From Bacteroidaceae bacterium (GTDB lineage: Bacteria > Bacteroidota > Bacteroidia > Bacteroidales > Bacteroidaceae): DNA of 64,000 nucleotides. The position numbers and the translations under genes are program-made. The stretch lies in the NCBI GenBank assembly GCA_024688885.1, contig JAILDV010000012.1, positions 26,066 to 90,065 on the forward strand, given 5' to 3'. How positions within the stretch are numbered: the stretch's first letter is position 1; every line of letters starts with the position of its first letter. This document shows, in pieces, positions 61,447 through 64,000 of this stretch. A model generated the notes under the pieces. That model worked only from the letters and a program-made list of their open reading frames with translations. It was not told where the DNA came from and made no database searches.

Positions 61447-62687
61447 AACGCTTCTATTTCAAAACCGACAGACTTCAAATCTTCCCAATATCTGGGATAT
61501 GATTTCGACACCACCTGAGGATTGTTGATGACCACTCGACCATCCTTCAGTGCCACAGGAGCAAATGCCATGGCCATACGGTGGTCTTCATACGTGTCAA
61601 TGGCTATATTATCAGAAGAGTTTGCACACTGACTTCTAACGCCATCCCATAACAATTCACTGTCATTCCTGTCTTCAATCACAAATCCAAGTTTGAACAA
61701 TTCCCTCTTCAATGATTCTATACGATCCGTCTCTTTTATCTTGAGACTTTGCAAACCCACAAAATGAAATGGAACACCTAACATGCAGCATGTCACCACA
61801 AACGTCTGAGCCAAATCTGGCATCTCCACAAAATCAACATCCAACCGTTTCACTCTCTTGCCATTTTTTCGTAATACAACCTCGTCGCCACGATACTCCG
61901 TACTGACACCCAACTGTGCAAAAACTGTCGCTCCACGACTGTCACCTTGTAAGCTTTGAGCAAACAATCCAGGCAATAAAATCTCGGCTTCAGCATCAAA
62001 ACTCAGCGCCACCATCTCATACCAATAACTTGCAGCACTCCAATCACTTTCCACTTGATAAGAGCATGGCTGATAAGGTAATGGTTCCACCTCAATGATG
62101 TTTTCATCTTTCCACCCCACTTTTGCTCCAAAACTTTGCATGACAGCAATGGTCATATCAATATATGGACGGCTTACGATTTTATCTATCAATTTCAATA
62201 TCAGTCCATTTTTCAACATGGGACCTATCATCAACAATGCTGAAATATATTGAGAACTCACACTACCCGACAACTGCACATTTCCACCCTTTAATTGAGT
62301 ATTTCCAACGATGCGTAAGGGTGGAAAACCTTCTCTCTCTTCATAAATAATTTCTGCACCCAAATGACGCAAGGCATCCACTAAAACACCAATGGGACGG
62401 TTCTTCATACGCTCACTTCCTGTGATGATATGGACACCCTCACTCACTGCCAACAACGCCGTCGAGAAACGCATAGCTGTTCCTGCCGCACCTATATCAA
62501 TAATGTCAGGACGTTCCCTCAACCATGCTTGCATCACTCGCGTATCATCACAATCGCTCACGTTCTCAACAGTCACATCACGACCTGCCAAGGCACTGAT
62601 AGCCAAGGCACGATTACTGATACTTTTTGACGAGGGGAGCATAACACGTCCTCTCAAATCCTTTGATGCTTTTATTGTTATCTGCAT
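61443..62687 (-). CDS. aroA: 3-phosphoshikimate 1-carboxyvinyltransferase (EPSP synthase)
   Basis: 414 residues; the sixth step of the shikimate path. Motifs: LPSSKSISNRALAISALAG, NVSDCDDTRVMQAWL, GAAGTAMRFSTALLAVSEG, SERMKNRPIG, the region KIKETDRIESLKREL, and TYEDHRMAMAFAPVAL. ATG 62687 fits the normal N-terminus; upstream codons lie in promoter sequence. It heads the run aroA-61144-porW-porX-tsaE. Confidence 0.95.
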   Translation of the reverse strand: MQITIKASKDLRGRVMLPSSKSISNRALAISALAGRDVTVENVSDCDDTRVMQAWLRERPDIIDIGAAGTAMRFSTALLAVSEGVHIITGSERMKNRPIGVLVDALRHLGAEIIYEEREGFPPLRIVGNTQLKGGNVQLSGSVSSQYISALLMIGPMLKNGLILKLIDKIVSRPYIDMTIAVMQSFGAKVGWKDENIIEVEPLPYQPCSYQVESDWSAASYWYEMVALSFDAEAEILLPGLFAQSLQGDSRGATVFAQLGVSTEYRGDEVVLRKNGKRVKRLDVDFVEMPDLAQTFVVTCCMLGVPFHFVGLQSLKIKETDRIESLKRELFKLGFVIEDRNDSELLWDGVRSQCANSSDNIAIDTYEDHRMAMAFAPVALKDGRVVINNPQVVSKSYPRYWEDLKSVGFEIEAL

Positions 62688-62707
62688 ATACCTAATTAAA
62701 TCCGCTG

Positions 62708-62715
62708 CAAAGATA
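62708..62715 (-). promoter_or_regulatory. Promoter -7 box of the aroA unit
   Basis: Minus strand TATCTTTG, 20 bases upstream of aroA. Confidence 0.5.
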
Positions 62716-62758
62716 CGAAAAACTACCAACTCCTAACTCTTAACTCCAAACTTTTTCC

Positions 62759-62766
62759 TACCTTTG
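62759..62766 (+). promoter_or_regulatory. Promoter -7 box of the DUF6359-like gene
   Basis: TACCTTTG, a perfect match, 37 bases before the ATG. The stretch between the two divergent boxes holds AACTCCTAACTC-type short repeats. Confidence 0.55.
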
Positions 62767-62803
62767 TAGGGAATTTGACAGAAAGAAACAGATAGATAAG
62801 GAT

Positions 62804-63430
62804 ATGAGAAAGAAAATTGGATATGGATGGTTATGCTTGTTTGTGATGATGACTACCATGATATCGTGTGAGAAAATGGAAGTGCCTACTGAAGAGAAAA
62901 CTTCATCCTCCGAAGCTAAGAAGGACACGATTCCTAATCCCATCACTCCTCCAGAAGACCCCGATACAATTCCAGAAAACCTCGATTTTCTTTCCGATGG
63001 GAACCTCATTGAATACGTGGAATATTACGGTTCCACCGAAGAAACAGCCTATTCAGTTCACGAGGCCTTATTCATCGTACCGAAATACCTCGATTTATAC
63101 GGTGCCATCGGCTATCCTGACTGCTACGTTAGCGGTTTCATCGTAGGTTTTATCCCCACTAACAACATCTCCCGCACCATCTTCTCCTCTGGTGACGTGG
63201 CGACCAACATTGTCCTCGCTGATTCCATCGGTGAAACCGACTATCACAACTGCATACCCGTCCAACTCACCACAAGCAGTAAAAACAGAAAAGCAGCCCG
63301 AGAAGCCCTTAACCTCTCCGCGCATCCTGAAAACATTGGCACCTACGTCATCCTTCACGGAGAAATCACCAAATACATGGGCACATTCGGGTTGAAGAAT
63401 GTTGACCATGTCACCATCTACACAAAGTAA
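62804..63430 (+). CDS. DUF6359-like lipoprotein
   Basis: 208 residues: lipoprotein signal (LCLFVMMTTMISCEKM) and a Pro/Asp/Thr-rich linker (NPITPPEDPDTIPENL). An OB-like domain has CYVSGFIVGFIPTN, TNIVLADSIGETDYHNCIPVQL, LSAHPENIGTYVILHGEI and FGLKNVDHVTIYTK. This order matches the DUF6359 family found in surface proteins. Function unknown. It is the last gene before the rRNA operon. Confidence 0.85.
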   Translation: MRKKIGYGWLCLFVMMTTMISCEKMEVPTEEKTSSSEAKKDTIPNPITPPEDPDTIPENLDFLSDGNLIEYVEYYGSTEETAYSVHEALFIVPKYLDLYGAIGYPDCYVSGFIVGFIPTNNISRTIFSSGDVATNIVLADSIGETDYHNCIPVQLTTSSKNRKAAREALNLSAHPENIGTYVILHGEITKYMGTFGLKNVDHVTIYTK

Positions 63431-63463
63431 TCCCCCTCCCGAAAAAATTCCAGGAAAAACTGA

Positions 63464-63620
63464 AATCCTTGCACTTTTGCAAACATTGTCACCAATCCTT
63501 GCACTATTTCAAAGGATGCAACTCGTTTGTGGGCAAGACTTACGTTCGTTTATTAGCAACACTTACACTCGTTTGTGGAATACACTTGCATGCGCGAGTG
63601 AGGAACACTTGTATATAGGA
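63464..63620. repeat. Tandem repeat array near the rRNA operon (inverted copy of 104-218)
   Basis: 63517-63600 is an inverted, 75/84-identical copy of 127-210. Read on +, its 23-bp units start at 63517, 63540, 63563 and 63586 with a core like CTCGTTTGTGGNNANAC. To its left, AATCCTTGCACT repeats at 63464 and 63494 (30-bp spacing). It lies between the lipoprotein gene and the rRNA operon end. The rest of 63431-63810 holds a triple GTTAAATT repeat at about 63664-63687 and nothing else recognisable. Confidence 0.8.
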
Positions 63621-63810
63621 TTTAGAAGGTATATCTTAGGGAGTAGAAAGCTTCGCCTTCGGTGTTAAATTGTTAAATTGTTAAATCTTTGTTTTTCGAC
63701 ACAAATGCCCTAGGTAATATAAGCACACAGCGCAAAATAACACGCGCTGTAATAACGAAATATGATACGCTGGGTGTACGAAATGAGATGCGCACGGTGC
63801 GCACGTAGTA

Positions 63811-63857
63811 AAAAATGAGAGAGACGCCATCAGGACTTCTCCTGAAAGCGTCTCTCC
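63811..63857 (-). terminator. rRNA operon terminator
   Basis: GAGAGACGC (63819-63827) pairs with GCGTCTCTC (63849-63857), enclosing a second CAGGA/TCCTG stem, followed on the minus strand by ATTTTTTA. It lies just downstream of the 5S gene. Confidence 0.85.
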
Positions 63858-63862
63858 TTAAG

Positions 63863-63974
63863 AAGGCGGCGACCTACTCTCCCGCATTGCGGTGCAGTAC
63901 CATCGGCGCGCCCGGGCTTAACTTCTCTGTTCGGGATGGGAAGAGGTGGAACACCGGGGCCAAAGCCACCTGAA
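63863..63974 (-). rRNA. rrf: 5S ribosomal RNA
   Basis: The minus strand carries the 5S pattern: a GGTGGCTTTGGCCCCGGTGT start region, CATCCCGAACAGAGAAG, CGCCGATGGTACTGC and GGGAGAGTAGGTCGCC. The length of about 112 bases is normal. The end positions are approximate. The 23S gene should lie beyond the right edge of the window. Confidence 0.93.
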
Positions 63975-64000
63975 TATTTCTTTTCAGCTATTGACCGGAA

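Noticed and set aside
63431..63862. tRNA gene near the rRNA operon
   Set aside because: No cloverleaf-like pattern or conserved TTCGANTC block found by eye in this gap.

Overview
The window is chromosomal DNA from a Bacteroidota bacterium, most likely order Bacteroidales and probably a Prevotellaceae member. Many gene starts are preceded by the Bacteroidota promoter type (TTTG-like -33, 19-20 bases, then TAnnTTTG). A type IX secretion (T9SS) operon is present, and the fused aspartokinase/homoserine dehydrogenase, PorX-PglZ regulator, plant-like IspG and HU-HIG-type DNA-binding proteins all fit this group. The genus is inferred from protein style, not from a database match.

Layout. 1-7000 (+): an outer-membrane barrel gene, priA, and an etfB-etfA-small membrane protein-acyl-CoA dehydrogenase operon. 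7000-9500: a phosphoethanolamine-transferase-like gene (-) with a long structured leader, divergent from an HU-like gene whose own leader is strikingly symmetric. 9900-22200 (-): azlCD, an MBOAT/two-SGNH/PgpH envelope cluster, and the threonine genes thrA-(homoserine kinase candidate)-thrC. 22400-28500 (-): a two-gene secreted C10 protease/BspA-repeat module and a flavodoxin-like gene. 28600-29900 (+): a 23-bp tandem array followed by two HU-like genes. 30000-36500 (-): porP-gldK-gldL-gldM-gldN, the T9SS core. 36800-41650 (-): a Gly-rich CpxP-like protein, an OmpA protein, a second two-gene secreted module (HEIGH metalloprotease plus small companion), and a small membrane protein. 41660-44970: cysS, tatA/tatC, coaX. 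45000-51630 (-): a run rpoN-PAP2-purE-ispG-lemA-DUF2207, followed by coaX. 51700-56100 (+): dnaE-trxA-small acidic protein. 56180-62690 (-): aroA-small gene-porW/sprE-like-porX-tsaE. 62800-63430 (+): a DUF6359-like lipoprotein. The window ends in a minus-strand 5S rRNA gene, so an rRNA operon lies beyond the right edge.

The secretion theme runs through the window: gldKLMN/porP build the T9SS, porX and porW/sprE-like proteins regulate or assist it, and two secreted modules look like cargo. The most unusual features are (i) the leader of the eptA-like gene, with a candidate 42-residue leader peptide and three mutually exclusive RNA arms; (ii) degenerate 23-24-bp iterated arrays, two directly upstream of HU-like genes and one 84-bp unit present as an inverted pair at the two ends of the window; (iii) small-companion/large-secreted-protein gene pairs; and (iv) PriA and IspG, each apparently lacking an internal domain usual in relatives. 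All functional readings come from sequence inspection only.
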